Positions 1 through 7,563 of a stretch of 26,122 nt of DNA are shown here, piece after piece. Each line of letters begins with the position of its first letter. The stretch's first letter is position 1. The position numbers and the translations under genes are program-made. Location of the stretch: contig CAZROW010000045.1 in NCBI GenBank assembly GCA_964601805.1, forward strand, positions 1 to 26,122, in the 5' to 3' direction. The DNA is from Eutrophocola sp964601805. Its GTDB lineage: Bacteria > Pseudomonadota > Gammaproteobacteria > Pseudomonadales > Pseudohongiellaceae. Below the pieces are notes generated by a model. The model worked only from the letters and a program-made list of their open reading frames with translations. It searched no databases and was not told where the DNA came from.

Positions 1-28
1 CAAGGGACAAGGGACAAGGGACAAGGGG
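1..28. repeat. Tandem heptamer repeat CAAGGGR, four copies
   Basis: Four head-to-tail heptamers are visible at 1-7, 8-14, 15-21 and 22-28: CAAGGGA three times, then CAAGGGG. The array runs to the window edge, so more copies may lie outside. It ends 18 bases before a GTAG-tagged hairpin at 47-79. Tandem short repeats just 5' of a family B hairpin are also seen at 9672 and, on the other strand, at 16780. Confidence 0.85.
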
Positions 29-46
29 GAGTGGCTGGATACGAAG

Positions 47-79
47 GTAGGTCGGATAAGGCCCTGGCCGCCATCCGAC
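47..79 (+). repeat. REP-like GTAG hairpin, family B (copy 1)
   Basis: GTAG at 47-50 is followed by arms GTCGGATAAGGC (51-62) and GCCGCCATCCGAC (67-79) around a CCTG loop. GTCGGAT pairs with ATCCGAC and GGC with GCC, leaving a 2/3-base internal loop. The same two arms, with a different 7-base loop, recur on the minus strand at 16798-16833. The GTAG foot plus imperfect palindrome is the layout known for REP elements mobilised by RAYT-type Y1 transposases. None is encoded in this window. Confidence 0.8.
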
Positions 80-157
80 ATGGCGGACACAGTCCGCCTG
101 AATTTGGGTATGCGTTCAGATTACTGTGAGCTGTTACAATACTCCGGTCTATCCGGC

Positions 158-1027
158 ATGAAGACGTGGATGCATTACATGGAAAATAACGGCAACAACC
201 AGACGCCCACCCAGGAAGCCATCTATGAAGTTATTTTCGGCTATGAATCACGCGCCGGCAAAGTCTTTGACCTGGTCCTGATCCTGGCCATCTTTGCCAG
301 TGTCCTGGCAGTGATGCTGGATTCCGTGCCATCTATAAATATCGTTTACCACCCCCAGCTCTATTTCCTGGAATGGATTTTTACCCTGCTGTTTACCGTG
401 GAATACGGCTTGCGCCTGTACAGCTCGAAATCCACCAAGGGCTATGCCTTCAGTTTTTACGGGCTCATCGACCTTTTCTCCATCCTGCCCACCTACATTG
501 CCTTTCTCTGGCCGGGCGGTGTCTACCTGATTGTCATCCGTATTCTCAGGGTGCTGCGCATTTTCCGTATTCTGCGACTGATGCGATACATGGGTGAGGC
601 AACCCTGCTGATGCGGGCTCTGTTGCAGGCGCGTCGGAAAATTTTTGTCTTCCTGTATTCCCTGATGACCCTGATCGTGATTTTCGGATCACTGATGTAT
701 CTGGTGGAAGGCACAGAGCACGGTTTCACCAGCATTCCCCAGAGTATCTACTGGGCCATTGTCACCATCACAACAGTCGGCTACGGCGACATCGTGCCGC
801 AAACGGTGGCGGGACAAATGATAGCCGCCACCGCCATGATCCTGGGCTACGCCATCATTGCGGTACCCTTCGGTATTGTCGGTGCGGAGATTATCAGCGA
901 AAACCAGAAGCTGCAGGCCACCAAGCGCAGGGACCAGCGTATCTGCAATAACTGCAACCACATGGGGCATGATGAAGATGCCAGCTTCTGCAAGAATTGT
1001 GGTGTGGACCTTGATAATGTCACGTAG
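158..1027 (+). CDS. Voltage-gated potassium channel with C-terminal zinc ribbon
   Basis: Six-segment inner-membrane cation channel of the Kv type. Numbered from the ATG at 158 (289 aa): S1 about 38-55, S2 69-90, S3 101-118, S4 122-144 with Arg at every third position (128, 131, 134, 137, 140, 143), S5 162-184, pore helix and K+ filter TVGYGD at 206-211, S6 218-244. After a short basic linker comes a zinc ribbon, C263-x2-C266-x11-C278-x2-C281. The frame stays open to an ATG at 80, but that codon abuts a REP-like hairpin and lacks a ribosome site, so a start at 158, 170 or 179 is more likely. None of these has a strong Shine-Dalgarno either. The gene stands alone, with a 100-base gap before the next gene. 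K+ selectivity and voltage gating follow from the filter and S4. The role of the zinc ribbon is unknown. Confidence 0.92.
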   Translation: MKTWMHYMENNGNNQTPTQEAIYEVIFGYESRAGKVFDLVLILAIFASVLAVMLDSVPSINIVYHPQLYFLEWIFTLLFTVEYGLRLYSSKSTKGYAFSFYGLIDLFSILPTYIAFLWPGGVYLIVIRILRVLRIFRILRLMRYMGEATLLMRALLQARRKIFVFLYSLMTLIVIFGSLMYLVEGTEHGFTSIPQSIYWAIVTITTVGYGDIVPQTVAGQMIAATAMILGYAIIAVPFGIVGAEIISENQKLQATKRRDQRICNNCNHMGHDEDASFCKNCGVDLDNVT

Positions 1028-1127
1028 GGGGAAGTTCAGAGGAACCCTGAAGAAACTGCAAATGCCAATTCAAACCAGGATTTGCTTATAGCGTTATTTC
1101 AACTATTGTAAAAGCAGGCATCAAACC

Positions 1128-1532
1128 ATGACTCATAAACCAATGGGACATATCTGGGCAGAAATTTCATTAAGCAACCCAAGGGATCGGGATCTGGAAC
1201 AAGTCGCTGTGAAGGCTTTGGCTGATACAGGTGCCATGATGCTTTGCATTCCCGAACATCTGGCCATGCAGTTAAAGCTTGATTTTGAAGTGACCAGGGA
1301 GGTAACACTAGCTGATGGTCAAAGTAAAAGTGTTCCCTATGTAGGGCCAATCATGGTGAATTTTGGGAAACGCTATTGCTATGTTGGTGCCCTGGTCCTG
1401 GGCGATGAAGTCTTGCTGGGAGCGGTGCCGATGGAAGACATGGACCTGGTATTGAACCCTGCGCGCCAGGAAGTCACCGTTAATCCGGCCAGTCCCAATA
1501 TCCCTCATTCACGCGTTAAACGAGCGGCATAA
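1128..1532 (+). CDS. Retropepsin-like (clan AA) aspartic protease, small single-domain
   Basis: A 134-aa soluble protein with the aspartic-protease active-site motif ADTGA (Asp33, Thr34, Gly35). The second family hallmark is a Leu-Leu-Gly strand followed by MEDMDLVLNP (about 96-111). One copy of the motif implies a homodimer, as in retroviral proteases and bacterial gag-asp-like proteins. No signal peptide or membrane segment is visible. The substrate is unknown, and no partner gene (toxin, antitoxin or secretion) is adjacent. Codon use looks slightly more AT-rich than in the neighbours (for example many TTG, GAT and GAA codons), which could hint at transfer but was not computed. The start ATG at 1128 has only a weak AGG about 10 bases upstream. 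It is convergent with yqeY, 165 bases away. Confidence 0.8.
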   Translation: MTHKPMGHIWAEISLSNPRDRDLEQVAVKALADTGAMMLCIPEHLAMQLKLDFEVTREVTLADGQSKSVPYVGPIMVNFGKRYCYVGALVLGDEVLLGAVPMEDMDLVLNPARQEVTVNPASPNIPHSRVKRAA

Positions 1533-1543
1533 ATTTATCTGCC

Positions 1544-1697
1544 TTACTCTGTGCGGATAAACACACGTGTATCCATGAATTCTCTGAAATCTGCGGGATA
1601 GTCATTTCCCAGCACACTCTCCCAATAGAACAAGAGAAAAGGTTGGGTCTCAATGTCTATGTGATGTGCGTTGACCGGAAGGTAGTCTGGAGCGGAG
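1544..1697 (-). other. Possible 3' remnant of an unidentified gene
   Basis: Between the protease gene and yqeY, the minus strand holds an open frame ending in a TAA at 1544. Its last ~49 residues look protein-like (for example IDIETQPFLLFYWESVLGND, with many Tyr, Phe and Asp). Going upstream the frame runs into the yqeY 3' end, where the only start-like codon is a TTG at 1732. That makes an intact independent gene unlikely. I do not recognise the family. It may be the tail of a decayed gene, or chance. Confidence 0.25.
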
Positions 1698-2150
1698 TCA
1701 GGACAGCTGCTTTTTGACCAGCTGACTGACAACAGCCATGTCGGCCCGACCGGCCAGTTGCGGGCGTACCGCGTTCATGACCTTGCCCATGTCCTGCATG
1801 GAGGCTGCGCCTTCATCGGCAATGGCCTTGTCGACGATAGCGGTGATTTCGTCTTCGCTCATGGCAGCGGGCATGAATTCCTGGATGACTTCGATTTCCT
1901 GGGCTTCGGCAGCAGCCAGCTCGGGGCGGTTGCCATCGGTGTATTGCTTCACCGAGTCGCGACGCTGCTTGATCATCTTGTCGAGGATGGAAATGATGCG
2001 ATCTTCGGGCAGGTCGATGCGTTCATCGACCTCGATCTTCTTCATTTCGGCAAGCATCAGGCGGAGTGTGGACAGGCGAGCCTTGTCCTTGGCCCGCAGG
2101 GCATCCTTCATGGCATCAGTGATGCTGACTTTGAGGGGATTATCCGCCAT
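1698..2150 (-). CDS. yqeY: GatB/YqeY domain-containing protein
   Basis: A 150-aa protein made only of the YqeY domain: an N-terminal helical bundle (KVSITDAMKDALRAKDKARL and following) and a C-terminal part resembling the tail of the GatB subunit of Asp/Glu-tRNA amidotransferase (about 90-150, including the DMGKVMNAVRPQLAGRAD stretch). The full length is typical for the family. The molecular role is unsettled; a tRNA-linked function is inferred from the GatB similarity. ATG at 2150 lies 20 bases downstream of rpsU on the same strand, so the two are surely cotranscribed, as in many gammaproteobacteria. There dnaG and rpoD usually follow, and they are not present here. Confidence 0.95.
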   Translation of the reverse strand: MADNPLKVSITDAMKDALRAKDKARLSTLRLMLAEMKKIEVDERIDLPEDRIISILDKMIKQRRDSVKQYTDGNRPELAAAEAQEIEVIQEFMPAAMSEDEITAIVDKAIADEGAASMQDMGKVMNAVRPQLAGRADMAVVSQLVKKQLS

Positions 2151-2170
2151 GGATTTATTGGATAGGAGTT

Positions 2171-2386
2171 TTAGTAGAGACGCTGGGTGCGACGATTTTC
2201 GCGAGATACTTTTTTCGCATGACGTTTTACGGCAGCAGCAGCTTTGCGCTTGCGCACAGAAGTCGGCTTTTCATAAAACTCGCGGCGACGGACTTCAGCG
2301 AGAATGCCTGCTTTTTCGCAGGAACGCTTGAAGCGACGCAGTGCGACGTCAAAAGGCTCGTTTTCTTTCAGCTTTACAATTGGCAT
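2171..2386 (-). CDS. rpsU: 30S ribosomal protein bS21
   Basis: A 71-aa, very basic protein matching bS21 end to end: the N-terminal ENEPFDVALRRFKRSCEKAG core, then EVRRREFYEKPT and an Arg/Lys-rich tail ending RRTQRLY. bS21 sits on the small-subunit platform near the anti-Shine-Dalgarno and supports initiation. The frame can be extended one codon to a TTG, but the ATG at 2386 gives the usual protein start (MPIVKLKENEPF) and has AGG about 11 bases upstream. First gene of the rpsU-yqeY pair, with a sigma70-like promoter at 2454-2482. The usual divergent partner tsaD is about 5.3 kb away. Confidence 0.97.
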   Translation of the reverse strand: MPIVKLKENEPFDVALRRFKRSCEKAGILAEVRRREFYEKPTSVRKRKAAAAVKRHAKKVSRENRRTQRLY

Positions 2387-2453
2387 CAATAAAGACCTGT
2401 TTTCTGGTTATTCCCAGGTTTATTCATCGGTTCCCCGGGTTCAAGGGCGCAGA

Positions 2454-2482
2454 ATTGTAATGGCAAAGTGGTTGAAATGCAA
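2454..2482 (-). promoter_or_regulatory. Predicted sigma70 promoter for rpsU-yqeY
   Basis: On the minus strand a -35-like TTGCAT (2482-2477) is separated by exactly 17 bases from a -10 TACAAT (2459-2454). It lies about 70 bases upstream of the rpsU ATG. Spacing and -10 are good; the -35 is moderate. Confidence 0.55.
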
Positions 2483-2582
2483 AGTTTTCGACGGTTAAAA
2501 GTGTCTATTTTCGGGTTTCTTCAGGCTGGTTTTTGGGTAGACTAAGGCCCCTGAAAAACACCCCTGAATGACCGGGAACCCC

Positions 2583-2674
2583 ATGAATCCACGCAAGAAA
2601 ATCAAGGCATCGTACCTGGCAGGGTATTTCTCCCTGCTGGACTGGTCCTGACCCCGCTATTCCTCCTGTTTTAG
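2583..2674 (+). other. Short ORF (22 codons) in the gap upstream of the ammonia-lyase, leader peptide or gene relic
   Basis: In the 374-base gap between rpsU and the lyase, an ATG at 2583 opens a 22-codon frame ending in TGA at 2649-2651 (basic MNPRKKIK start, then a hydrophobic stretch). In the +2 frame the hydrophobic run continues as LVLTPLFLLF to a TAG at 2672. This looks like a frameshifted tiny membrane protein. An imperfect 8-bp stem (CTAACCGA/TCGGTCAG, one mismatch, 7-base loop) follows at 2678-2700. It could be a leader peptide, a decayed gene or chance. Confidence 0.25.
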
Positions 2675-2763
2675 CTGCTAACCGATAGTGCTTCGGTCAG
2701 CCTGCTTCATTTTAAATTCATTAATATCAATAAGTTAGCAATATAGTTTGCCAGAGGAATGTC

Positions 2764-4410
2764 ATGAGTAACGAACAAGTCACAGTATCCGGTGAAGGCC
2801 TGAGCATTGACGAGGTGGTCAGCGTCGCCCGCAACAGGGCCCGGGTTGCCATCACCGATGATGAAAAGGTGCAGGAGCGGGTCCGCAAATCCAACGAATT
2901 CATCCTCAATGCCGTGGAAAACAACCAGCCCATCTACGGGGTCACCAGTGGTTTCGGGGCCATGGCCTACAAGGCCATTTCCAAGGACCAGGCCATCGAA
3001 CTGCAGAACAATATTCCCTGGTTTCACAAGGTCGGTACCGGCAACCTCCTGCCGCAGGAAGATGTCCGCGCCGCCATCCTGGTGCGCATGAACTCGCACC
3101 TGCAGGGTGCTTCCGGCATTCGCATGTCCATGGTCGAACGCATGGGGACCTTCCTGAACAAGGGTGCAACACCCCAGGTGCGGGAGTTTGCATCCATCGG
3201 TGCCAGCGGGGACCTGTCGCCGCTGTCCTATATCACCGCCTGCCTGATCGGGCTGGATGAATCCTGGAAAGTGGATCTGGATGGTGAAGTACTCGGTGCA
3301 CAGACAGCCCTGAAAAAGCTGGGCCTGGAGCGGGAAGAACTGGGGCCCAAGGAAGGCCTGGCCATGGTCAACGGCACGTCGGTGATGACGGGTATTGCGG
3401 CGAACGTGGTCCATGACACCCGCAACCTGCTGGCGCTGTCATTCGGTGCCCACGCCTTGTTGTTCCAGGGGCTTAATGCCACCAACCAGTCTTTCCATCC
3501 GTTTATCCATGAACACAAACCCTTGCCCGGCCAGGTGGCTTCGGCGGCCGCCATGCTCGATTTGCTCACCGGTTCACAGCTGATTGCTGATGAACTGCAG
3601 GGGCAGCACGATTTCCGTGGTGGTGATGAGCCGATCCAGGATCGCTATTCCCTGCGCTGCCTGCCACAGTACATGGGGCCCATCATCGATGGCCTGCGTT
3701 TGATTGGCGAGCAGGTGGAAGTGGAAATCAATTCCGCCACTGACAATCCGCTGGTGGATGAAGCCAATGGCAATACCTACCATGGCGGTAATTTCCTGGG
3801 CCAGTACATTGGTGTGAGCATGGACCAGCTGCGTTTCCATGTCGGGATGCTGGCCAAGCACCTGGATGTGCAGATTGCCATGGCGGTGATGCCGGCATTC
3901 AGCAACGGCCTGTCAGCCATGCTGGTGGGCAATACGGAACGGACCATCAATGGCGGCCTGCAAAGCCTGCAGCTGTGCGGCAACTGCATCATGCCGCAGT
4001 TGCAGTTCTACGGGAACTCGCTGACCACGCACTACCCGACCCACGCCGAAGGCTTTAACCAGAACATCAACTCCCAGGGATTTGGCTCGGCCAACCTGGC
4101 ACGACGTTCGGTGGAAATATTCCAACAGTACATGGCGGTGAGCCTGTTGTTTGGCATCCAGGCCGCGGAGCTGCGCACCAAAATCGTCTGCGGGCATTAC
4201 GATGCCAGCCAGGCCGTCTCCCCGGCGACCTTGCCTTTATATACCGCGATTTATGACGTGATTGGCCGGGAATTCGATGGCGACAAGGCGTTGATCTGGA
4301 ATGACTACGAGCAGGCGATGGATGCTTACATTGCTGCCATTACGGAAGATATCAGGGCAGGCGGGAAGATCGTGCAGGCGGTTACCGGGATAAGAAATTC
4401 ACTTTGTTAA
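2764..4410 (+). CDS. MIO-dependent aromatic amino acid ammonia-lyase (PAL/TAL type)
   Basis: A 548-aa lyase of the HAL/PAL superfamily that removes ammonia from an aromatic amino acid to give an arylacrylate (cinnamate or coumarate). The MIO cofactor triad Ala147-Ser148-Gly149 lies in SIGASGDLSPLSY, the catalytic Tyr58 in YGVTSGFG, and the substrate-carboxylate region in IQDRYSLRCLPQY. NQNINSQG at 432-439 replaces the SENK-type motif of histidine ammonia-lyases, arguing for PAL/TAL rather than HutH. From memory it aligns with cyanobacterial PAL over its whole length, with a constant offset of 20 (19 after a one-residue insertion). The selectivity pair (Phe-Leu in PAL, His-Leu in TAL) is Phe87-His88 here. 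A good GAGGA precedes the ATG. No hut, phenylpropanoid or pigment genes are adjacent. An aminomutase cannot be excluded. Confidence 0.93.
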   Translation: MSNEQVTVSGEGLSIDEVVSVARNRARVAITDDEKVQERVRKSNEFILNAVENNQPIYGVTSGFGAMAYKAISKDQAIELQNNIPWFHKVGTGNLLPQEDVRAAILVRMNSHLQGASGIRMSMVERMGTFLNKGATPQVREFASIGASGDLSPLSYITACLIGLDESWKVDLDGEVLGAQTALKKLGLEREELGPKEGLAMVNGTSVMTGIAANVVHDTRNLLALSFGAHALLFQGLNATNQSFHPFIHEHKPLPGQVASAAAMLDLLTGSQLIADELQGQHDFRGGDEPIQDRYSLRCLPQYMGPIIDGLRLIGEQVEVEINSATDNPLVDEANGNTYHGGNFLGQYIGVSMDQLRFHVGMLAKHLDVQIAMAVMPAFSNGLSAMLVGNTERTINGGLQSLQLCGNCIMPQLQFYGNSLTTHYPTHAEGFNQNINSQGFGSANLARRSVEIFQQYMAVSLLFGIQAAELRTKIVCGHYDASQAVSPATLPLYTAIYDVIGREFDGDKALIWNDYEQAMDAYIAAITEDIRAGGKIVQAVTGIRNSLC

Positions 4411-4430
4411 CGGAACCTGGTCCTGATTGT

Positions 4431-4512
4431 GCCGGAGATGGCCTTCAGCCATTTCCGGCCTGCAAATAACCTGGCCGATGCGTAGGCCGGAAATTGCGCA
4501 GCAATCTCCGGC
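4431..4512. repeat. BIME-like pair of REP hairpins, family A (copy 1)
   Basis: Two imperfect palindromes lie between the convergent lyase and mltD genes. One (4431-4460) is GCCGGAGATGGC/GCCATTTCCGGC. The other (4482-4512) is GTAG followed by GCCGGAAATTGC, a GCA loop and GCAATCTCCGGC. Each 12-bp stem has one mismatch or wobble at its sixth or seventh pair. A partial extra CTCCGGCATC follows to about 4524. The same two stem types recur at 10514 and 12975. Transcripts from both flanking genes would fold here, so it may also act as a terminator or mRNA 3' end protector. Confidence 0.88.
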
Positions 4513-4542
4513 ATCCTCCGGCATCAAATCATCCAGCTAATA

Positions 4543-6282
4543 TCAATTGATGGACAGGTCCTGTCCCGGAAAGATCAGGTTGCTGCGCAGGTTGTTCCAG
4601 CGCTTGATGTTGTCCACGGAGACACCGAAACGGCGGGCGATAATGCTCAGGTTGTCGCCCCGTTTCACACGGTAGGTAGTAACTGCCTTTGCTGGCACGG
4701 AGTGAATGGACAGTTCCTGGTTGATATAGATCGTGGTCCCGCGAATATTGTTCCATTGCTGCAGGTCTCTGACTGACACGTCATAACGTTCGGCAATCTG
4801 GCCCAGGGTTTCACCCCGGCGCACCTGGTGAATGGTTGGCACCATCATGTCATCGGCGACATCCGCACTGAGCGTCACGCCCATCAGCGGTTTTTCCTCG
4901 GTTGAACCATTGAGTTCCACCAGCTGGAACTCCTCACGCAGTTCAATAGGCCGGGTCTGGCTTTCACCGTAGGTGACAAACTGTCGTTCGCGGCTGGCCA
5001 GGGCAAAGTTGGAGGTAAATCCGGAGCCGGGGATCAACAGTTCCTGGCCGGGATAAATCAGGTGGCCGCTAATGCCATTGACCGATTTCAGCTCATCAAT
5101 GGTGGTGTCCACCGAGCGGGCGATGGCTGCCAGCGTATCTCCCCGTTTCACGGTGTACTCGCTTGGTGCGATTTTGTCCTCGACAGGCATGTTGTCAAAA
5201 GCACGCACGAAACGGTTGAATGTGCCCAGGGGAATTTTCAGGGCGTAGGGTTCCGGCTGGTCGGGCAGGGTGGCCTTGATCAGGGAGGGGTTCAGGTTGC
5301 GAATGGTCGCCAGGTCCGTACCTGCGAGCATGGCAGCGGCTTCCAGTGACAGCATGCCGTTGACCTCAACAATGTCATAGGTAATTTCCTGGCCCAGGTC
5401 ATCCACTTCGATACCATACATTTCATGGTTGGACACCAGCAGTGCCAGGGCGATGAACTTGGGCACAAAGTCACGGGTTTCCCGCGGCAGGAAGGGATAG
5501 ATTTCCCAGTAGGTGGGATTTTCTTCAATGGGCTTGCCGGCACGGCGCGCGGCACGGGAGATGCAGCGGTAGCTGCAGTTGTAACCGGCCAGGACCAGTT
5601 CCCAGTTGCCGTTATAACTTTCATAAAGTTCCTTGAAGTGACGGGCGGCTGCACGTGTGGACAATTCCGGGTCACGACGTTCGTCCACCCAGGTATTGAT
5701 TTCAAGACCGGCGGAGCGGGCGGTGCCATACATGAATTGCCACATGCCCACGGCACCGGCAGAACTTCTGACAGTGGGGCGCAAACCACTTTCACCCAGT
5801 GCCAGGTATTTCAACTCATCAGGCACTTCTTCCTCGGCAAAGATTTTTTCAATCATGGGGAAGTAGGTCTGGCTGCGTTCTGTCCAGATGCGCAACTGGG
5901 TCTGGCGGTTTTGCAGGTAATCGTTGATCGCTCTTTCCACCACCCGGTTGGCGGTCATGTTGATCGTGGGTTCGAAGGGTTGTGGCTCAGTGTTTTCTTC
6001 GGTGAGCGGGGCAGGCAGGCTGTCGATATCCACATCGCCCAGTTCGCCTGCTTCGGTGACCAGGGATTCGACGATCTGTGGCTGGCTGGCAGTGCTTTGT
6101 GAACTTGCCTGTTCGGGCTCGAGTGCAACGGGATCGGTAACCGGTTCCGGCTGGATCATGCTACAGCCGGCAAGCGTGGCCAGGGCCAGTGCGGAGAGCA
6201 GTGATTTGAAAATTACCCTGAAGATGTTCAGGCTTTTGTTGCTGGAATCAAAATGACGTCTGGTACGTTTTCGGGTTGGCAC
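4543..6282 (-). CDS. mltD: Membrane-bound lytic murein transglycosylase D (lipoprotein, three LysM)
   Basis: Cleaves peptidoglycan between MurNAc and GlcNAc, forming 1,6-anhydro ends. The N-terminus has a basic stretch (RKRTRR), a hydrophobic segment and lipobox LAGC (Cys about 40), so it is a lipoprotein. The SLT domain follows, with catalytic Glu in ALGESGLRP (about 164), then AGAVGMWQFM and LAGYNCS. Three LysM repeats close the protein (YTVKRGDTL, HQVRRGETL, YRVKRGDNL), giving wall binding. It is about 580 aa, versus ~450 for the E. coli enzyme with two LysM. No ATG exists near the start. TTG at 6288 is the first start-like codon after a stop, but GTG at 6282 has GGTGAG eight bases upstream, so I chose GTG. 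An AT-rich 255-base region precedes it. Confidence 0.94.
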   Translation of the reverse strand: MPTRKRTRRHFDSSNKSLNIFRVIFKSLLSALALATLAGCSMIQPEPVTDPVALEPEQASSQSTASQPQIVESLVTEAGELGDVDIDSLPAPLTEENTEPQPFEPTINMTANRVVERAINDYLQNRQTQLRIWTERSQTYFPMIEKIFAEEEVPDELKYLALGESGLRPTVRSSAGAVGMWQFMYGTARSAGLEINTWVDERRDPELSTRAAARHFKELYESYNGNWELVLAGYNCSYRCISRAARRAGKPIEENPTYWEIYPFLPRETRDFVPKFIALALLVSNHEMYGIEVDDLGQEITYDIVEVNGMLSLEAAAMLAGTDLATIRNLNPSLIKATLPDQPEPYALKIPLGTFNRFVRAFDNMPVEDKIAPSEYTVKRGDTLAAIARSVDTTIDELKSVNGISGHLIYPGQELLIPGSGFTSNFALASRERQFVTYGESQTRPIELREEFQLVELNGSTEEKPLMGVTLSADVADDMMVPTIHQVRRGETLGQIAERYDVSVRDLQQWNNIRGTTIYINQELSIHSVPAKAVTTYRVKRGDNLSIIARRFGVSVDNIKRWNNLRSNLIFPGQDLSIN

Positions 6283-6484
6283 AAACAAATCTCACCATTG
6301 AAAGGTCAGCAAGCATTATCCACAAATTTCAGATGATATATAAATAAAAATTGTGATTTTTTTACAAACGCTTAGATGAACTTGTTAAAGGAAACAGGCA
6401 AAAGTTTTCCTAACGGCAAAACGATTGCTACTTAAGAATATTCTGCGAAGACTGAACAAGATTCAGTGCGGCAGGTCGCAGTTT

Positions 6485-6533
6485 TGACAGACGTTGTTCC
6501 CGATAGTTCAAGGTAACAGGAACAACGTTGTCA
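6485..6533. repeat. Long inverted repeat downstream of the MDR oxidoreductase gene
   Basis: TGACA-G-ACGTTGTTCC at 6485-6500 pairs with GGAACAACGT-TGTCA at 6519-6533, a 15-bp stem with a single bulged G and an 18-base loop. It begins 11 bases after the stop of the minus-strand oxidoreductase gene. There is no clear U-run on the minus strand, so a standard intrinsic terminator is not certain. It does not match the GTAG hairpin families. It could be a terminator, an mRNA-stability hairpin, or an operator for mltD. Confidence 0.6.
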
Positions 6534-6543
6534 GAAACTGGTT

Positions 6544-7563
6544 TTAGCCGATATTGATGACGACCTTGCCAAGATGGGCCTGGCTCTTGAAGTGCTTGAT
6601 GGCTTCCAGGGTGTCGTCAAAATCAAACACTTTGTCGATCACCGGATGGATGTCGTTGACCTCGATGGCCTTGTTCATTTCCTCGAACATGCGGCGGTTG
6701 CCCACGAAAATGCCGTGAATGGCACTGCCGGTCATCATCAGGTTGCGGGGATTGCATTCGCCATCCGGTCCGGCCAGCACGCCGATCATGCCAATCTTGC
6801 CGCCCAGGGCCAGGCATTCCATGGATTTGTTGATCGTACCGACACCGCCGACCTCGACAACGCAGTCGACACCCTTGCCGTCAGTCAGTTTCCTGACTTC
6901 CTGCTCCCAGTCGGGGTGGTCCTTGTAATTGACCAGTCCGGTGGCACCCATGGCCTCGGCCTTGGCCAGCTTGTCATCGCTGGAGGAGGTAATAATGACT
7001 TTGGCGCCAACGGCCCTGGCAAATTGCAGGCCGAACATGGAGACGCCACCTGTGCCCAGCAGCAGCACGGTGTCACTTTCCTGAACCGGTTTGCCGGCTT
7101 CCATCATGGCATGCCAGGCCGTCAATGCGGCACATGGCAGGCAGGCACCTTCCTCGTAGCTCAGGTTTTGCGGAATAGCGACGGCATCGCCTTCCTTGAA
7201 TACCTTGTATTCACACAGTACACCGTCAGCGGAATGGCCCAGTGCGGGATTGACCATGGGATTGGCCGGGCCGTCAGCCAGGTCCTGGAAAAAAGTACCG
7301 GCAATGCGATCACCTGGCTTGAAGCGGGTCACGCCTTCACCTACTGCCTCGACCTTTCCGGCACCGTCTGAAAGCAGCACGGTATCGCGCTGGACCGGGC
7401 CACCAAAGTATTTGCCGACAATAATGCCCAGGTCACGAAAGTTCAGTGAAGCGGCTTTCATCTTGACCAGGATTTCACCGGGGCCCGCCTCGGGCTTGTC
7501 CTGTTCCACCTGTTGGATATCGTCAAAGGAAGTGCCACCGGATTTCAATACAAATGCTTTCAT
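6544..7563 (-). CDS. Zinc-independent MDR-family alcohol dehydrogenase / quinone oxidoreductase
   Basis: A 339-aa medium-chain dehydrogenase/reductase. The N-terminal GroES-like domain (about 1-130) carries SLNFRDLGI where zinc ADHs have their catalytic Cys ligand, so the catalytic zinc is absent. The Rossmann domain has LLLGTGGVSMFGLQFA (about 168-183) for NAD(P) binding, then IITSSSDDKLAKAEAMGA, typical for this branch. The likely activity is NAD(P)H-dependent reduction of quinones, enones or aldehydes. The substrate cannot be read from the sequence. ATG at 7563 is preceded by AGGGA at good spacing. It is divergent from tsaD with about 120 bases between them, and upstream of mltD on the same strand but separated by 255 bases and a strong hairpin, so probably a separate unit. 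Confidence 0.9.
   Translation of the reverse strand: MKAFVLKSGGTSFDDIQQVEQDKPEAGPGEILVKMKAASLNFRDLGIIVGKYFGGPVQRDTVLLSDGAGKVEAVGEGVTRFKPGDRIAGTFFQDLADGPANPMVNPALGHSADGVLCEYKVFKEGDAVAIPQNLSYEEGACLPCAALTAWHAMMEAGKPVQESDTVLLLGTGGVSMFGLQFARAVGAKVIITSSSDDKLAKAEAMGATGLVNYKDHPDWEQEVRKLTDGKGVDCVVEVGGVGTINKSMECLALGGKIGMIGVLAGPDGECNPRNLMMTGSAIHGIFVGNRRMFEEMNKAIEVNDIHPVIDKVFDFDDTLEAIKHFKSQAHLGKVVINIG

Noticed and set aside
1..28. Short direct repeats at the window edge as the end of a CRISPR array
   Set aside because: Heptamers are contiguous with no spacers and no cas genes are present; they are a simple tandem array.
80..157. N-terminal 26-residue extension of the K+ channel from ATG at 80
   Set aside because: The ATG abuts a REP-like hairpin and has no ribosome site; the channel's recognisable sequence begins well downstream.
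2707..3414. 235-aa minus-strand open frame
   Set aside because: Lies wholly antisense to the strongly supported ammonia-lyase; no family features, a shadow of biased codon use.
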